This document shows positions 8,371 through 17,893 of a stretch of 64,000 nt of DNA, one piece after another. The notes below the pieces were generated by a model. The model searched no databases and was not told where the DNA came from. It saw nothing but the letters and a program-made list of their open reading frames with translations. The stretch's first letter is position 1. Every line of letters begins with the position of its first letter. Source of the stretch: Nesterenkonia marinintestina (lineage in GTDB: Bacteria > Actinomycetota > Actinomycetes > Actinomycetales > Micrococcaceae); contig NZ_JAOEFD010000001.1 of NCBI RefSeq assembly GCF_025420485.1, forward strand, positions 372,001 to 436,000. The letters are read 5' to 3'. A program made the translations under genes and the position numbers.

Positions 8371-9792
8371 GTGCCGAGCACCTCTGCGACACCGGTGCCC
8401 CCGACCCCGTGGCCCTGCCCGCGGTCGGGGGCACCGGTGCGTGGACGGGTCGTCGTCCCGCCCTCGAAGTCCCTGACGAACCGACTCCTGCTGCTCGCGG
8501 CCCTGGCCGACGGCCCGTCGACGGTGGTGAACCCCCTCGACTCGCGGGACAGCCGCCTGATGCTCGAGGCCCTGCGCACCCTGGGCGCCGACGTGACGCA
8601 CATCGACGACTGGGAGGCCACGGGCGAACCGGCCGTACGGATCACTCCCCTGCCCGCCCCGGCACTCGGCGCGGACCTGCCGCCCCTGACGATCGACTGC
8701 GGCCTGGCCGGCACAGTGATGCGCTTCCTGCCCGCCGTCGCCGCGCTGACCGGGCGCACGGTCCGCTTCGACGGCGACCCGGAGGCCCGGGTCAGGCCGA
8801 TGGGCACCGTCCTCCGAGCCCTGGCCGACCTGGGAGCCGAGGTCACCGGGGAACCGATCGGAGACCCGCGGGCGACGGCTCCGTCGACGCTGCCGTTCAC
8901 GCTCCGCGCCTCCGGCGGGCTGCCCGGCGGCGAGGTCCGCGTCGACGCCTCCGGATCCTCCCAGTTCGTCTCCGGACTGCTCCTGGCCGCACCGCTGATG
9001 CCTGAGGGACTGACCGTCCGCCACATAGGAGACGACGTCCCGTCGGCCGAACACGTGGCGATGACCGTCGATGTGCTGCGGGACCTCGGCGCGGCCGTCG
9101 ACGACTCCGTCCCGCAGTGCTGGCGGGTCTCCCCCGGCCGGCCGCAGGCCTTCACCCGCAGGGTCGAGCCGGACCTCTCCAATGCGGGTCCGTTCCTCGC
9201 CGCGGCCGCCCTGACCGGCGGTGAGGTGTCGGTGCCGGGGTGGCCGGTCCGCTCCACACAGATCGGCCGCCGATGGACGGAGATCCTGCCCCGGTTCGGC
9301 GCCGAGGTCGACACCGCTCCCGAACCCTCGGCGGGACAGGGTGGGGCGACGGTGACCCTGACCGTCCGCGGAGCCCGCGACGCCGAGGGCGCACCGGTGG
9401 TCACCTCACCGGGGACCGTGGACGGCACCGCGGAGCTCACACCGACCGTCGCCGCCCTGGCTGCGCTGGCACAGGGCCCGACCACCTTCACCTCCGTGGC
9501 CCATCTGCGAGGCCATGAGACCGACAGGATCGCCGCCCTGGTGACCGAGCTGAGGCGGCTCGGCGCCCGCGCGGAGGAGACCCCCGACGGGCTGTCGGTG
9601 CTGTCCCCGGTCGACCGGGGCGGGACGGTCCGCTCCTACGCCGACCACCGCATGGCGACCTTCGGCGCCGTGGTCGGGCTGCGTCTCGACCACGTCTCGG
9701 TGGAGGACATCGGCTGCACGGCCAAGACGATGCCCACCTTCGCGCAGCTGTGGACCGATCTGGTGGACCCGACCCGGGGGACCGACGCATGA
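8371..9792 (+). CDS. aroA: 3-phosphoshikimate 1-carboxyvinyltransferase (EPSP synthase)
   Basis: Shikimate-pathway enzyme that transfers enolpyruvate from PEP to shikimate 3-phosphate. The 473 residues contain the diagnostic stretches PPSKSLTNRLLLLAAL (K33), DCGLAGTVMRFLPA, SGSSQFVSGLLLAAP, RGHETDRIAALV and YADHRMATFGAVVGL. It has a GTG start with only a weak ribosome-binding site, and lies nine bases behind the DoxX gene, so it may depend on coupling. Its stop overlaps the rsgA start (ATGA). The run aroA-rsgA-hisN is conserved in related actinobacteria, usually close to sigR-rsrA. Confidence 0.95.
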   Translation: MPSTSATPVPPTPWPCPRSGAPVRGRVVVPPSKSLTNRLLLLAALADGPSTVVNPLDSRDSRLMLEALRTLGADVTHIDDWEATGEPAVRITPLPAPALGADLPPLTIDCGLAGTVMRFLPAVAALTGRTVRFDGDPEARVRPMGTVLRALADLGAEVTGEPIGDPRATAPSTLPFTLRASGGLPGGEVRVDASGSSQFVSGLLLAAPLMPEGLTVRHIGDDVPSAEHVAMTVDVLRDLGAAVDDSVPQCWRVSPGRPQAFTRRVEPDLSNAGPFLAAAALTGGEVSVPGWPVRSTQIGRRWTEILPRFGAEVDTAPEPSAGQGGATVTLTVRGARDAEGAPVVTSPGTVDGTAELTPTVAALAALAQGPTTFTSVAHLRGHETDRIAALVTELRRLGARAEETPDGLSVLSPVDRGGTVRSYADHRMATFGAVVGLRLDHVSVEDIGCTAKTMPTFAQLWTDLVDPTRGTDA

Positions 9793-10973
9793 GTCGGCGC
9801 CGCACCCGCCGCGACTTCGACGAGTCCGACGTCCGCATCCGCCCCAACAAGCGCGGGTCTCGGCCCCGCACCAAGGAGTCCCCCTCCCACGACGACGCTG
9901 AGCTGGGACGTGTGGTCACCGTCGACCGGGGACGCTACACCGTCGTGCTCGATGTGCCCATCGAACCCACAGGGTCGGACCCGTCCGAGCCGGAGGCCCC
10001 TGCCCGGGTGGTCAGTGCGGTGCGCGCCAAGGCGCTGCGCCGCACACCGGTGGTCCCCGGGGACGTGGTGGCGCTGGTCGGCGACACCTCCGGCGAGGAG
10101 GGCACCCTGGCCCGTCTGGTCCGGATCGAGGACCGCTCCACCCTGCTGCGGCGCTCCGCCGACGACACCGACGACGCCGAACGCGTGGTGGTCGCCAACG
10201 CGGACCGGCTGCTGATCGTCGTCGCGGCGGCCGATCCGACGCCGCGCACCGGCTTCATCGACCGGGCGCTGGTCGCCGCCTACCACGCGGACATCGAACC
10301 GATCCTGCTGGTCACCAAGGCCGACCTCGCCCAGGACCCGGCCGATCCGGCGGGCCTGGTGACCCACTACGCCGAGCTGAGCCTGCAGACCGTGATCTCC
10401 GGACGGAGTGACGCACCGACGTCTCCGTCCTCCGACGACGACTCGCAGGAGCCGGTCCTGGACGCCGAGGCCGTCACCGAGCTGCGTCAGGTGCTGTCCG
10501 GGTCGGTGACCGCGATGATCGGCCACTCGGGCGTCGGCAAGTCCACCATGGTCAACGCACTGACCGGGGCGGATCGGGCCACCGGCGGAGTCAACGCCGT
10601 CACCGGTCGGGGACGCCACACCTCATCGTCGGCGGTGGCGCTGACGCTGGAGCCCGCCGCCGGCACGGCGCCCGAGCTCGCCCGCCGCTCCTGGGTCATC
10701 GACACCCCCGGAGTGCGGTCCTTCGGTCTGGCGCATGTGGGTCCCGACGACGTGCTCGCGGCCTTCGAGGATCTCGTCGAAGGCTCCGTCGACTGCGAGC
10801 CCGGCTGTCGGCACGAATCCCCACAGGGCGGCTGCGCACTCGACGAGTGGGTGGGCGAGGGCCGGGCCGGAGAGCACGGGCCGGCACGGCTGGCCTCTCT
10901 GCGAGGTCTGCTGAGCTCGCTGAGCGGCGCTGATGAGGGGCCGCAGACGAAGCGGCTAGGGTTGGGCACATGA
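9789..10973 (+). CDS. rsgA: Small-subunit ribosome biogenesis GTPase RsgA
   Basis: Circularly permuted GTPase that helps the late maturation of the 30S subunit. Visible are the OB-fold N-terminal half, G4 LLVTKADLA (about 175), P-loop GHSGVGKST (245-253), G3 DTPGVRSFGL, and the zinc knuckle CEPGCRHESPQGGC near 336. There are 394 residues, with a basic arginine-rich N-terminus. The ATG overlaps the aroA stop codon, and its own TGA overlaps the hisN ATG, so three proteins are made from one coupled message. Confidence 0.94.
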   Translation: MSRRRTRRDFDESDVRIRPNKRGSRPRTKESPSHDDAELGRVVTVDRGRYTVVLDVPIEPTGSDPSEPEAPARVVSAVRAKALRRTPVVPGDVVALVGDTSGEEGTLARLVRIEDRSTLLRRSADDTDDAERVVVANADRLLIVVAAADPTPRTGFIDRALVAAYHADIEPILLVTKADLAQDPADPAGLVTHYAELSLQTVISGRSDAPTSPSSDDDSQEPVLDAEAVTELRQVLSGSVTAMIGHSGVGKSTMVNALTGADRATGGVNAVTGRGRHTSSSAVALTLEPAAGTAPELARRSWVIDTPGVRSFGLAHVGPDDVLAAFEDLVEGSVDCEPGCRHESPQGGCALDEWVGEGRAGEHGPARLASLRGLLSSLSGADEGPQTKRLGLGT

Positions 10974-11833
10974 GCCAGCACATGACCAGCGCATACACCG
11001 AGGATCTCCGGCTTGCGCACACGATCGCCGACGCCGTCGACGCTCAGACCATGGCGGCGTTCACCGCTATGGACTTCGAGGTGGAGACGAAGCCGGACCT
11101 GACGCCGGTCACCCAGGCCGACAGGAACGCCGAAGAGACCATACGCGGCCACCTGGCCCGCGCCCGCGGACGGGACGCCGTGCTGGGCGAGGAGTTCGGC
11201 TCCACCGGATCGGGCCCGCGTCGCTGGGTGATCGATCCGATCGACGGCACGAAGAACTTCGTCCGTGGGGTGCCCGTGTGGGCGACGCTGATCGCCCTGG
11301 TGGAGGACGGCCGGCCCGTCATGGGAGTGGTCAGCGCCCCGGCGCTGAACCGCCGGTGGTGGGCCGCCGAGAACGGCGGCGCCTACACCGGCAGGAACCT
11401 GATGAAGGCCAGGCAGCTGGAGGTCTCCCGGGTCTCGGAGCTCTCCGACGCCTCCTTCTCGTACTCGAGTCTGCACGGCTGGCGGGAACGGGGGCGCTCG
11501 CGGAACTTCCTCGAGTTCACCGATGCGGTCTGGCGCACCCGCGCCTACGGCGACTTCTGGTCCTACATGATGGTCGCCGAGGGAACCGTCGACGTCGCCG
11601 CCGAGCCGGCGCTGGAGCTCTACGACATGGCCGCCCTGGTGCCGATCGTCACCGAAGCGGGGGGCCGCTTCACCTCGCTCGACGGTGAGGAGGGCTGCAC
11701 CGGTGCCGACGCGGTGGCCACCAACGGCATCCTGCATGAGCCGGTCCTCGCCGCCCTGGCGCCCGACGACCCCACGCCCTGGGCCCGCGAGGATGAGTCA
11801 CGAAGCCCCGAGACACAGCACGACGACGCCTGA
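10970..11833 (+). CDS. hisN: Histidinol-phosphatase of the inositol-monophosphatase fold
   Basis: A 287-residue Mg-dependent phosphatase. Metal-binding motifs are GEEFG (73-77), WVIDPIDGTKNF (86-97, with D89 and D92) and LELYDMAAL near the C-terminus. In actinobacteria this neighbour of rsgA is the histidinol-phosphate phosphatase HisN, filling the step missing from the his cluster at 15.7-19 kb; a broader inositol-phosphatase activity cannot be excluded. It is translationally coupled to rsgA (ATGA). A second ATG four codons downstream is possible. Confidence 0.88.
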   Translation: MSQHMTSAYTEDLRLAHTIADAVDAQTMAAFTAMDFEVETKPDLTPVTQADRNAEETIRGHLARARGRDAVLGEEFGSTGSGPRRWVIDPIDGTKNFVRGVPVWATLIALVEDGRPVMGVVSAPALNRRWWAAENGGAYTGRNLMKARQLEVSRVSELSDASFSYSSLHGWRERGRSRNFLEFTDAVWRTRAYGDFWSYMMVAEGTVDVAAEPALELYDMAALVPIVTEAGGRFTSLDGEEGCTGADAVATNGILHEPVLAALAPDDPTPWAREDESRSPETQHDDA

Positions 11834-11865
11834 GGGTCGCTCGCACGCTCAGGCATGAGGGAACC

Positions 11866-12624
11866 ATGAGCTCCGCATCCCACGCCGCACGGCACTCGGC
11901 CGCACCGCACTCCGTCTCACGGCAGACGCCGTTCGAGACGATCTCGCGGATCAGCTTCCTCGTCCTGGGTCTGGCCGCGAGCGCCGGCATCATCCTGTCG
12001 TTCGTCATCGGCTGGGGCAAGGACTCCGACCTTCCCCTGGGCTCGGGCTATCGGCACGTATTCTCCGCCGGCTGGTCCAATCTGCTCAACCAGCCGGCGT
12101 TCTTCACCTTCCTGTCCACCGCGCTGGTGGCGGTGACCTCCCTGATGCTCGCCGCGAAGCTGCACCGGACCTCGGAGATCTTCCGCGCACTTCGCCTGTG
12201 CGGGGTGATCTGCATGACCATCACCGGCGTCGTGTTCAACGTCCTGCTGCGCGAAGAGGCCCCTCTGCCGCCTCTGGAGCAGGTCAACGACGTCCTGCAG
12301 CACATCGTCCTGCCCGTGGCCGCACCGCTGCTCTGGCTGGTCTTCGGGCCCCGCGGACACGCCAAGCCCGCCCTGGTGTTCGTCTCGTCCTTCGTGCCGC
12401 TGTGCTGGTTGGCCTTCACCCTGGCCCGCGGGATGCTGATGGACTGGTATCCGTACACGATCCTGGACGTCCCGCGCCTGGGCTACGACGGCATCGGCAT
12501 CTACATCGTCTCGATCCTGGGCTCCTACTATCTGATCGGACTTCTCATGTCCGGCTTCGACCGCCTCATGCCGGCGCCCCGATCCGAACTGCGCCACACC
12601 GGAGGGATGTCCAGCTCAGGTTGA
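11866..12624 (+). CDS. Pr6Pr-family integral membrane protein
   Basis: A 252-residue protein with about six hydrophobic segments and the pattern of the Pr6Pr (FAR-17a/AIG1-like) family, including VFNVLLREEAP, LQHIVLPVAAPLLWLVFGP and a TyrPro-rich loop (DWYPYTILDVPRLGYDG). Molecular function is unknown. ATG 11866 has AGGGAA close upstream. A short hairpin spans the stop codon. Sequence after residue 235 is hydrophilic. It lies 32 bases after hisN and may be read through from it. Confidence 0.75.
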   Translation: MSSASHAARHSAAPHSVSRQTPFETISRISFLVLGLAASAGIILSFVIGWGKDSDLPLGSGYRHVFSAGWSNLLNQPAFFTFLSTALVAVTSLMLAAKLHRTSEIFRALRLCGVICMTITGVVFNVLLREEAPLPPLEQVNDVLQHIVLPVAAPLLWLVFGPRGHAKPALVFVSSFVPLCWLAFTLARGMLMDWYPYTILDVPRLGYDGIGIYIVSILGSYYLIGLLMSGFDRLMPAPRSELRHTGGMSSSG

Positions 12625-12629
12625 GCTGG
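12611..12629 (+). terminator. Short hairpin over the stop codon
   Basis: CCAGCTCA and TGAGCTGG form an 8-bp stem with a 3-base loop; the stop codon of the Pr6Pr gene sits in the right arm. It is a weak terminator or a simple RNA-end structure. Confidence 0.4.
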
Positions 12630-12649
12630 GACATGTAGGAATGAATGTC

Positions 12650-13297
12650 ATGAACTCCTGGTCCCGCCCCTCCGCCGCCGTCGTCGCCGTCCTGCTCAGC
12701 GCCGGCCTGGTGAGCGCCTGCAGTCCGCAGGACGGCATCATCCCGGCCGACGACTCCGACGAGACCGCCGAGGAGGCCGTGCCGTCGAACGAGCCGACGG
12801 TGGAGAACGCGACCTCCGCCGACGACGTCGACACCTCGCTGGACGTGGCGCTGCAGGGGGTCGACACCGCCACCGAGTCCGAAGACGGGATGGCCGTGTC
12901 CTTCGACAAGGACGGCGGCGAAGAGGCCGGGATGCACACCGGGATACTGGTCGACGAGACGGAGCTGCGCACCGTGGTGACCAGCCAGGACGGCACCTCC
13001 GTGGTCGAGACCATCGACTCCGGCGAGGCCGAGGAGACGGTCCGCGACCTGGCTCCGGAGGTCGAGGTGCCCCTGCTGCGGGCCATGGCAGTCGCCCGAG
13101 GGGATTCGGCCGGCATGGTGCTCGAAGCACATCTGGAGGACCGTGAGGGGGAGCTGATCGTCTGGCACGTCACGATGCAGGGCCCGGACTCTGAGAACGT
13201 CGTCGTCATCGACGCGCGCAACGGCGCGATCGTCCCCGAGGGCGACAACCCCGTCGAGGAGCAGAACATCGGTGGGGACCCGGACGCCGAGGACTGA
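12650..13297 (+). CDS. PepSY-domain lipoprotein (first of a pair)
   Basis: A 215-residue secreted lipoprotein. The signal peptide ends in the lipobox LVSAC, so the mature protein should be lipid-anchored outside the cell. An acidic linker follows, then two repeats resembling PepSY (for example VVWH-type ELIVWHVTMQGPDSENVVVID). PepSY domains are often periplasmic inhibitors or binding modules; the target is unknown. AGGA at 12637-12640 is nine bases before ATG 12650, favouring it over the ATG at 12641. The next gene encodes a paralogous lipoprotein, suggesting tandem duplication. Confidence 0.75.
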   Translation: MNSWSRPSAAVVAVLLSAGLVSACSPQDGIIPADDSDETAEEAVPSNEPTVENATSADDVDTSLDVALQGVDTATESEDGMAVSFDKDGGEEAGMHTGILVDETELRTVVTSQDGTSVVETIDSGEAEETVRDLAPEVEVPLLRAMAVARGDSAGMVLEAHLEDREGELIVWHVTMQGPDSENVVVIDARNGAIVPEGDNPVEEQNIGGDPDAED

Positions 13298-13395
13298 CCG
13301 CGGTGCCGCCCACGACGATGACTTCTCATCGTCCTCTCATCGACGCGTCGGAGACTGGATACGTCACACACCGACGATCCCACTCAGGAGGACCC

Positions 13396-14076
13396 ATGGA
13401 CACGATCACTCGCCGCAGCGGACTCACCGCCCTCTCGACCGCCGCCGTCGCGGCCCTGATGCTCACCGCCTGCGACTCGGCCGACGAGGCGCTGGACGCG
13501 GGCGACGACAACGAGCCCGAGTCCAACGTGACCGTGGGGGCCGACGAGGGTGACGAGCAGGACGATGAGCAGGACGATGAGCAGACCGAAGAGTCCGACG
13601 ATGAGGCCACCGACGAGGCCACCGGCGAGGAGGACGAGGACGGTGCCGGCGACGGTGCGGAGGACGTCGAGAACCACCCGGTCTACGGCGGGCTCTCGGC
13701 CGTCGAGGCGGAGTATCCCGACGGCATCGTCTTCGAGATCGACGACGAGGACTCCAGCTACGAGTGGCACGTCTACTCCGAGGGGACCGTGTACGAGGTG
13801 AAGGTCGACAAGCAGTCCCTGGAGATCGTCAGCACTGAGGAGGACGGCGCCCCCGGCGACGAGGAGCAGTCCGAACTCGACGCGATCGAGGTCGGACTGG
13901 AGGAGGCCCTGCGTTCGATCGAGGACCGGGCCGGTGATCCGTCGGGCGCCTTCGTCGATGAGGTCGAGCTGGACACCGAGGACGGCCTGGTCGTCTGGGA
14001 GATCGAGCTCGCCGACGGCACCGAGCTCGACGTCGACGTCTCCTCCGGCGACGTCGTCGGCGAAGAGTCCGACTGA
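13396..14076 (+). CDS. PepSY-domain lipoprotein (second of a pair)
   Basis: A 226-residue lipoprotein with lipobox LMLTAC and a strongly acidic spacer (runs of Asp/Glu) before two PepSY-type units, YEWHVYSEGTVYEVKVD and VVWEIELADGTELDVDV. A good ribosome-binding site (CAGGAGG) stands six bases before ATG 13396. It shares architecture with the preceding gene, but the spacer is longer and more acidic, which could bind cations. Function unknown. The next gene is a MarR regulator on the same strand with a possible promoter in between. Confidence 0.75.
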   Translation: MDTITRRSGLTALSTAAVAALMLTACDSADEALDAGDDNEPESNVTVGADEGDEQDDEQDDEQTEESDDEATDEATGEEDEDGAGDGAEDVENHPVYGGLSAVEAEYPDGIVFEIDDEDSSYEWHVYSEGTVYEVKVDKQSLEIVSTEEDGAPGDEEQSELDAIEVGLEEALRSIEDRAGDPSGAFVDEVELDTEDGLVVWEIELADGTELDVDVSSGDVVGEESD

Positions 14077-14174
14077 CCGGTCTCGGCCCCGTCACGACCG
14101 TCGACGGCCCGCATCGGTATCATGGTGGTCGCTGAGACCAGCACAGACGGACGAGGACGATGAGGTGAGGCGCC

Positions 14175-14702
14175 GTGACCAGCACGGACGGTATGGTGAG
14201 CGGCGCCGGGCCCACGGCTCCGGTCGCGGAGCAGCCGTGGCAGGTGCGCGGTCCGCACGACCGCACCGGCGCCTCGCCTCGGGCCCGCGCCTGGCGGACC
14301 TTCCTCGAGACCTCGGCCGTGGTGCGCAACAACCTGGAGAGGCACCTGCAGGAGCAGGTCGGACTCAGGCTCTCCGACTACAACTTCCTCCTGCTGCTCG
14401 CCGAGGCCGAGGACGGCTGTCTGCGCATGGGGGACCTCGCCGAACGCATGGTGTTCTCCCCCTCACGGCTGTCCTACCAGGCCAAGACCCTCGAACAGCG
14501 TGAGCTCATCAGCCGCTGTCCCGACACGCACGACCGCCGCGGGATGACGGCCCGCCTGACGCCGCAGGGCCATGACCTGTTCCGGCGGGCCTCCCATGTG
14601 CACGCCGCCCACATCCGGGAGCTGTTCCACGCAGTGGTCGACGAGGATGAGGCGCTGCAGCTGCAGAGGATCTGCCTGAAGATCCAGCGCAACGCCTCAT
14701 GA
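14175..14702 (+). CDS. MarR-family transcriptional regulator
   Basis: A 175-residue winged-helix regulator: DYNFLLLLAEAEDGCLRMGDLAERMVFSPSRLSYQAKTLE and the wing DTHDRRGMTARLTPQG. A GTG start has GAGGTGAGG just upstream. TATCAT at 14118-14123 is a plausible -10. MarR proteins usually repress neighbours and respond to aromatic or oxidant ligands; the target here may be its own promoter or the PepSY lipoproteins. Its end is marked by a large hairpin shared with convergent sseB. Confidence 0.85.
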   Translation: MTSTDGMVSGAGPTAPVAEQPWQVRGPHDRTGASPRARAWRTFLETSAVVRNNLERHLQEQVGLRLSDYNFLLLLAEAEDGCLRMGDLAERMVFSPSRLSYQAKTLEQRELISRCPDTHDRRGMTARLTPQGHDLFRRASHVHAAHIRELFHAVVDEDEALQLQRICLKIQRNAS

Positions 14703-14709
14703 GGTCGGC

Positions 14710-14766
14710 CCCGGACTGAGGACCGGCACACAGGCGCCCCGCCCCGGCGCCCGTCCTCAGTCCGGG
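14710..14766. terminator. Nested hairpin terminator between MarR and sseB
   Basis: A perfect 14-base inverted repeat (14710-14723 with 14753-14766) encloses a second stem (GGCGCC at 14733 and 14746). It serves both convergent genes, and the sseB stop codon lies inside the right arm. Confidence 0.75.
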
Positions 14767-15674
14767 TCGGTCAGGACGATCTCCACCGAGTCCGCCCGCC
14801 GTCGCAGCAGCTCCAGCTCCGCGACGCAGGTGCGCACGCTGGCCGCGGCGATCTTCCGATCGGTCTCGTCGAGACCCGGTTCGGGCACCACGGCGATCAT
14901 CAGCTCCGGCCCGCTGCCCCCTCCGGCCACGGCGACGCCGTCGGAGGTGGTCGTGCCCACTCCCCGACCGGGCCGCACGATCAGACGCCGGACCCCCGGG
15001 CTCTGGTCGACGACCTCCTCGAGGGCTGAGGCCACCTCCCGGTCCTCATAGGAGGGAGTCCAGGGCGAGCCCTGCGCCAGCGCCGTCATCGCGGGTCGGC
15101 GCAGGACGAAGCTCAGACGGCTCCCCGGGTCCAGGACGGCCAGGTCGGCCCCCTCCCCCAGGGCCGCGAGCATGATCCGTCCGCTCTCGGCCGCCACCGG
15201 TCGTGCCTGCCGGTGCCATTCGGTGAGCGCCTCGACGCCGGTGAACACCGGCATCGTCCTGCGGCCCGATGCCGACGTGATCGAGACCAGGGCGATGTCG
15301 GCCTGCTTGTCGCCGCCCGAACCCGGCACGGAGTCCGCCCCGTCGGGGCGCTCCCCCTCGTCCGCGAGGGTCGCCATGACCGGGACGAAGAGACGCTGAC
15401 CCCGCAGCGCGGCGACGAACCGAGCTTCGCTCAGCTCACCGGCGAGCAGCCGCTGTCGCGCACGGTCGACGGCGGGCGCGATCCTGCCGTCGTCGCCGTC
15501 GAAGGTGTGCAGGGGGTTGCCGTCCCCGGAGAGGTCGCGTCCGGACCAGGGGACGCCGGCCGAGTCCGCTGGTCGCCCCCGCTCGTCGGTGTTCGACCGC
15601 GCGAGCAGGGCGGCGATGTGGCCCGGCAGCTCGCGTGCGCCGGGTTCCTCGGTGTGCGCGGGCTCCTCCGTCAT
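14757..15674 (-). CDS. SseB-family protein
   Basis: A 305-residue protein with an N-terminal SseB-like domain about 55-165 (FVAALRGQRLFVPVMATL, PVFTGVEALTEWH) and a C-terminal region with LIVRPGRGVG. The biochemical role of SseB-type domains outside enterobacteria is unknown; homologues next to priA in the his cluster are common in Micrococcales. The ATG at 15674 is five bases after the priA stop codon, so it is probably the last gene of the hisC-hisB-hisH-priA operon. Its stop is in a terminator hairpin. Confidence 0.75.
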   Translation of the reverse strand: MTEEPAHTEEPGARELPGHIAALLARSNTDERGRPADSAGVPWSGRDLSGDGNPLHTFDGDDGRIAPAVDRARQRLLAGELSEARFVAALRGQRLFVPVMATLADEGERPDGADSVPGSGGDKQADIALVSITSASGRRTMPVFTGVEALTEWHRQARPVAAESGRIMLAALGEGADLAVLDPGSRLSFVLRRPAMTALAQGSPWTPSYEDREVASALEEVVDQSPGVRRLIVRPGRGVGTTTSDGVAVAGGGSGPELMIAVVPEPGLDETDRKIAAASVRTCVAELELLRRRADSVEIVLTDPD

Positions 15675-15679
15675 GCCGC

Positions 15680-16489
15680 TCAGGCGGACTCCGCGGCCAC
15701 CCGCAGCGCCTGGGTGAGGTCGAACCGACCGGCGTAGAGCGCCTTGCCCATGATCGCGCCCTCGACTCCGGTGGAGACCAGTCGGGCCAGGGCGGCCACA
15801 TCGTCGAGGGAGGAGATGCCTCCGGAGGCCACGACCGGTTTCTCGGTCCGCCGGCAGACCTCGGCGAGGAGCTCGGTGTTCGGTCCGCGCAGGGTACCGT
15901 CCTTGGTCACATCGGTGACCACGTAGCGCGGGCATCCCGCCTCCTCGAGGCGATCCAGGACCTCCCAGAGGTTCCCTCCCTCACGGGTCCACCCGCGGGC
16001 GGCGAGGGTCTCCCCGCGCACGTCGAGGCCGACCGCGATCGCCTCGCCGTGCCGCTCGATGGCCCGTGCGGTCCACGCCGGGTCCTCCAGCGCGGCGGTC
16101 CCCAGGTTCACACGCGTCGCTCCGAGGGCCAGCGCACGGTCCAGGGACTCGTCGTCGCGGATCCCGCCGGAGAGCTCGATGCGGATGTCCAGACGCTCCA
16201 CCACGCTGGCCATGACCTCACGGTTGTGCCCCCGACCGAAGGCGGCGTCGAGGTCCACCAGGTGGATCCATTCAGCGCCCTGCTCCTGCCAGGTCAGAGC
16301 CGCCTCCACCGGGTCGCCGTAGCCGGTCTCCGAACCGGACTCGCCCTGAACCAGCCGCACAGCCTGGCCGTCGGCGACGTCGACGGCGGGAAGCAGCTCG
16401 AGCGCGGGGATGCTCGCCGGCCCCTCGGCGGACGCGGGTGCGGTCTCAGATCCGGTCTCGGTTCCGGTCTCTGGTGGGGTGTCGGTCAT
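15680..16489 (-). CDS. priA: Bifunctional HisA/TrpF isomerase PriA
   Basis: A (beta-alpha)8 isomerase for ProFAR (histidine) that in actinobacteria also isomerises phosphoribosyl anthranilate (tryptophan). Catalytic aspartates are D37 ([10 protein letters not shown]) and D193 ([10 protein letters not shown]); the phosphate loops ELSGGIRDD and VASGGISS are intact. It has 269 residues from ATG 16489. An alternative GTG at 16561 overlaps the hisH stop (GTGA) and would add 24 low-complexity residues made by a short repeat of GATCGGTGC. Either way the N-terminus carries an unusual Thr/Glu/Pro-rich tail before the barrel. Part of the his operon. Confidence 0.9.
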   Translation of the reverse strand: MTDTPPETGTETGSETAPASAEGPASIPALELLPAVDVADGQAVRLVQGESGSETGYGDPVEAALTWQEQGAEWIHLVDLDAAFGRGHNREVMASVVERLDIRIELSGGIRDDESLDRALALGATRVNLGTAALEDPAWTARAIERHGEAIAVGLDVRGETLAARGWTREGGNLWEVLDRLEEAGCPRYVVTDVTKDGTLRGPNTELLAEVCRRTEKPVVASGGISSLDDVAALARLVSTGVEGAIMGKALYAGRFDLTQALRVAAESA

Positions 16490-16557
16490 CTGTGGTCCGT
16501 TCGTCGTCGGTGTGGTCGGTGCGATCGGTGCGATCGGTGTCTCCTCGGTGCGGCGCC

Positions 16558-17196
16558 TCACAGGGCGGTGATCCAGTTCTGCAGCAGCTGCATGCCGGCG
16601 TCGCCGGACTTCTCCGGATGGAACTGGGTCGCCGACAGGGGTCCGTTCTCGACAGCGGCGACGAAGTCGGCTCCGTGATGGGCCCAGGTGACCTGCGGAG
16701 CGCGCATGGCCTCGGACAGCTGGTCGAACTCCCAGCTCTGCACCGCGTAGGAATGCACGAAGTAGAAGCGCTCGTCCCGGATCCCGGCGAACAGCTGCGA
16801 GTCCTGCGGTGGCCTGACCGTGTTCCAGCCCATGTGGGGGACGACCACATGGTCGGGAAGTGCGGTGACCTCACCGGGCCACTCCCCCATCCCCGTCGAC
16901 GCCTCACCGTGCTCGACGCCGCGGTCGAAGAGGATCTGGTGGCCCACGCAGATTCCCAGCACGGGACGCCCCCCGGCGATGCGGCGTCCGATCCAGCGCG
17001 GTGCGTCGATCTCGCGCAGGGATCGGATCACGGCGCCGAACGCGCCCACTCCGGGGACCACCAGACCGTCGGCGGCGAGGACGGCCTCGGTGTCACGGGT
17101 GAGCTCCACGCGGGCCCCGGCGCGCTCGAGGGCCCGCACCGCGGAGTGGACGTTTCCGGAGCCGTAGTCCAGGACCACGACCTCGGGGCGGGCCAT
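16558..17196 (-). CDS. hisH: Imidazole glycerol phosphate synthase, glutaminase subunit
   Basis: Class I glutamine amidotransferase of 212 residues that feeds ammonia to HisF. The catalytic triad is visible as C83 ([10 protein letters not shown]) and H193/E195 ([10 protein letters not shown]). Its partner hisF is not in the window. The start ATG overlaps the hisB stop by one base, which indicates tight coupling in the order hisC-hisB-hisH-priA. Confidence 0.93.
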   Translation of the reverse strand: MARPEVVVLDYGSGNVHSAVRALERAGARVELTRDTEAVLAADGLVVPGVGAFGAVIRSLREIDAPRWIGRRIAGGRPVLGICVGHQILFDRGVEHGEASTGMGEWPGEVTALPDHVVVPHMGWNTVRPPQDSQLFAGIRDERFYFVHSYAVQSWEFDQLSEAMRAPQVTWAHHGADFVAAVENGPLSATQFHPEKSGDAGMQLLQNWITAL

Positions 17197-17813
17197 CAGA
17201 GGGACCCCTTGGTGGAGGGGACGGCGTCGGTGCGGGGATCGGATTCCACCGCCTGGCGCAGGGCGCGGGCGAAGGACTTGAACTGCGCCTCCACGATGTG
17301 GTGCGGATCCCGTCCGGAGAGCAGCCGCATGTGCAGGCAGATCCCGGCGTGGTAGGTGATCGATTCGAAGACGTGGCGGGTCATCGATCCCGTGAAGTGG
17401 CCGCCGATGAGGTGGTACTGCTGGCCCTCCGGCTCGCCGGAGTGCACCAGGTACGGTCGGCCCGAGACGTCGACGACCGCCTCGGCCAACGCCTCGTCCA
17501 GCGGGACGGTCGCCTGTCCGAACCGACGGATCCCGGCCTTGTCGCCCAGGGCCGTGCGCAGGACCTCACCGATCACGATGGCGGTGTCCTCGACCGTGTG
17601 GTGGACGTCGATGTGGGTGTCGCCGGCGGCCTCGACCGTGAGGTCGATCAGCGAGTGCTTCGACAGCGCGGTGAGCATGTGGTCGAAGAAGGGCACCGAG
17701 GTGGAGATCTCCGAGTGCCCCGTTCCGTCGAGGTCCATACGGACCGACACGGAGGATTCGCTGGTCCTGCGCTCCATCCGGGCGACGCGGTCGGCGATGA
17801 GTTCTGCTGCCAT
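17196..17813 (-). CDS. hisB: Imidazoleglycerol-phosphate dehydratase
   Basis: A 205-residue Mn-dependent dehydratase of histidine biosynthesis without the phosphatase domain found in enterobacterial HisB, as is normal for actinobacteria (HisN supplies that step). Motifs are [13 protein letters not shown] (H45), [11 protein letters not shown] (H71, H72, E75) and [15 protein letters not shown] at the C-terminal metal site. It lies 80 bases downstream of hisC. Confidence 0.95.
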   Translation of the reverse strand: MAAELIADRVARMERRTSESSVSVRMDLDGTGHSEISTSVPFFDHMLTALSKHSLIDLTVEAAGDTHIDVHHTVEDTAIVIGEVLRTALGDKAGIRRFGQATVPLDEALAEAVVDVSGRPYLVHSGEPEGQQYHLIGGHFTGSMTRHVFESITYHAGICLHMRLLSGRDPHHIVEAQFKSFARALRQAVESDPRTDAVPSTKGSL

Positions 17814-17893
17814 GGCTCCTGCTCAGGGGGACGACGGGTGTCCGTCCGAGGCCCGCGGCCTCCGACGGGGTGCGCAGTCGAGTCTACGCGGAC

